From: Verrucomicrobiota bacterium
Lineage (GTDB): Bacteria > Verrucomicrobiota > Verrucomicrobiia > Verrucomicrobiales > Verrucomicrobiaceae
Length of the DNA stretch: 6,600 bases
NCBI GenBank assembly: GCA_009885275.1
Contig: VFKY01000083.1
Span: forward strand, 1 to 6,600
Direction: 5' to 3'
Part shown: positions 6,527 through 6,600 of the stretch, piece by piece
Layout of the letters: each line of letters opens with the position of its first letter
Position numbering within the stretch: position 1 is the first letter of the stretch
Notes under the pieces: model-generated
What the model was told of the DNA's origin: nothing
The model's input: only the letters and a program-made list of their open reading frames with translations
The model's database searches: none
Translations under genes and position numbers: made by a program

Positions 6527-6600
6527 ATGATTAAAGTAGAGAACCTCACTAAATCCTATATTGGCCGCAAGGCAGTGGATGGCATTTCCTTCCACATTAA
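6527..6600 (+). CDS. ABC transporter ATP-binding protein, 5' fragment
   Basis: The first 24 codons, cut by the window edge, read MIKVENLTKSYIGRKAVDGISFHI. This is the canonical beginning of an ABC ATPase: 'I.V.NLTK.Y' with the A-loop tyrosine (Y11), then 'KAVDGISF' leading towards Walker A, which lies beyond the window. The style resembles ATPases of multidrug or gliding-type (GldA) exporters, but the substrate cannot be judged from this stretch. The gene starts 40 nt after the antiporter stop with no obvious terminator between, so a shared transcript is possible. No clear Shine-Dalgarno site precedes the ATG. Confidence 0.8.
   Translation, partial: MIKVENLTKSYIGRKAVDGISFHI

Overview
The window looks like bacterial chromosome, roughly 50-57% G+C in the coding stretches I sampled by hand. 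It carries a 2-oxoglutarate dehydrogenase operon on the minus strand, and facing away from it on the plus strand a cation/proton antiporter followed by the start of an ABC transporter gene. The lineage is not fixed by any marker gene. The short E2 subunit and the intergenic 'gacaggattaacgggatt'-type and heptamer repeats make me lean weakly towards the Verrucomicrobiota/PVC group (inference).

Layout. Positions 1-281 are non-coding and repetitive: two diverged copies of a roughly 70-bp unit (1-120), ten perfectly phased 7-bp units (138-207), a GC-rich stem-loop (217-234) and four more 7-bp units (254-281) that end against the stop codon of the E2 gene. The minus-strand operon, read from right to left, is sucA (E1, 4543-1784), hicB (1762-1568), hicA (1571-1392) and sucB (E2, 1385-282). 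A 134-157 bp divergent intergenic region follows, depending on which starts are used. The plus strand then has a KefB/YbaL-like CPA2 antiporter (4711-6486) and the first 24 codons of an ABC transporter ATPase (6527 to the window edge).

How the genes relate. SucA decarboxylates 2-oxoglutarate and SucB passes the succinyl group to CoA; together with an E3 (lpd) that is not in the window they form the TCA-cycle 2-oxoglutarate dehydrogenase complex. The notable feature is a complete small HicB-HicA toxin-antitoxin pair lying between E1 and E2. It has the same orientation and tight junctions (21 nt, a 4-nt ATGA overlap, 6 nt), so it is almost certainly cotranscribed with the metabolic genes. The 59-residue HicA gene is easily missed because of its size. 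The pair is lower in G+C than its neighbours and has good Shine-Dalgarno sites, which sucA and sucB lack. HicB has no room for a DNA-binding domain, so the operon promoter probably drives the pair. The E2 also lacks a recognisable peripheral subunit-binding domain.
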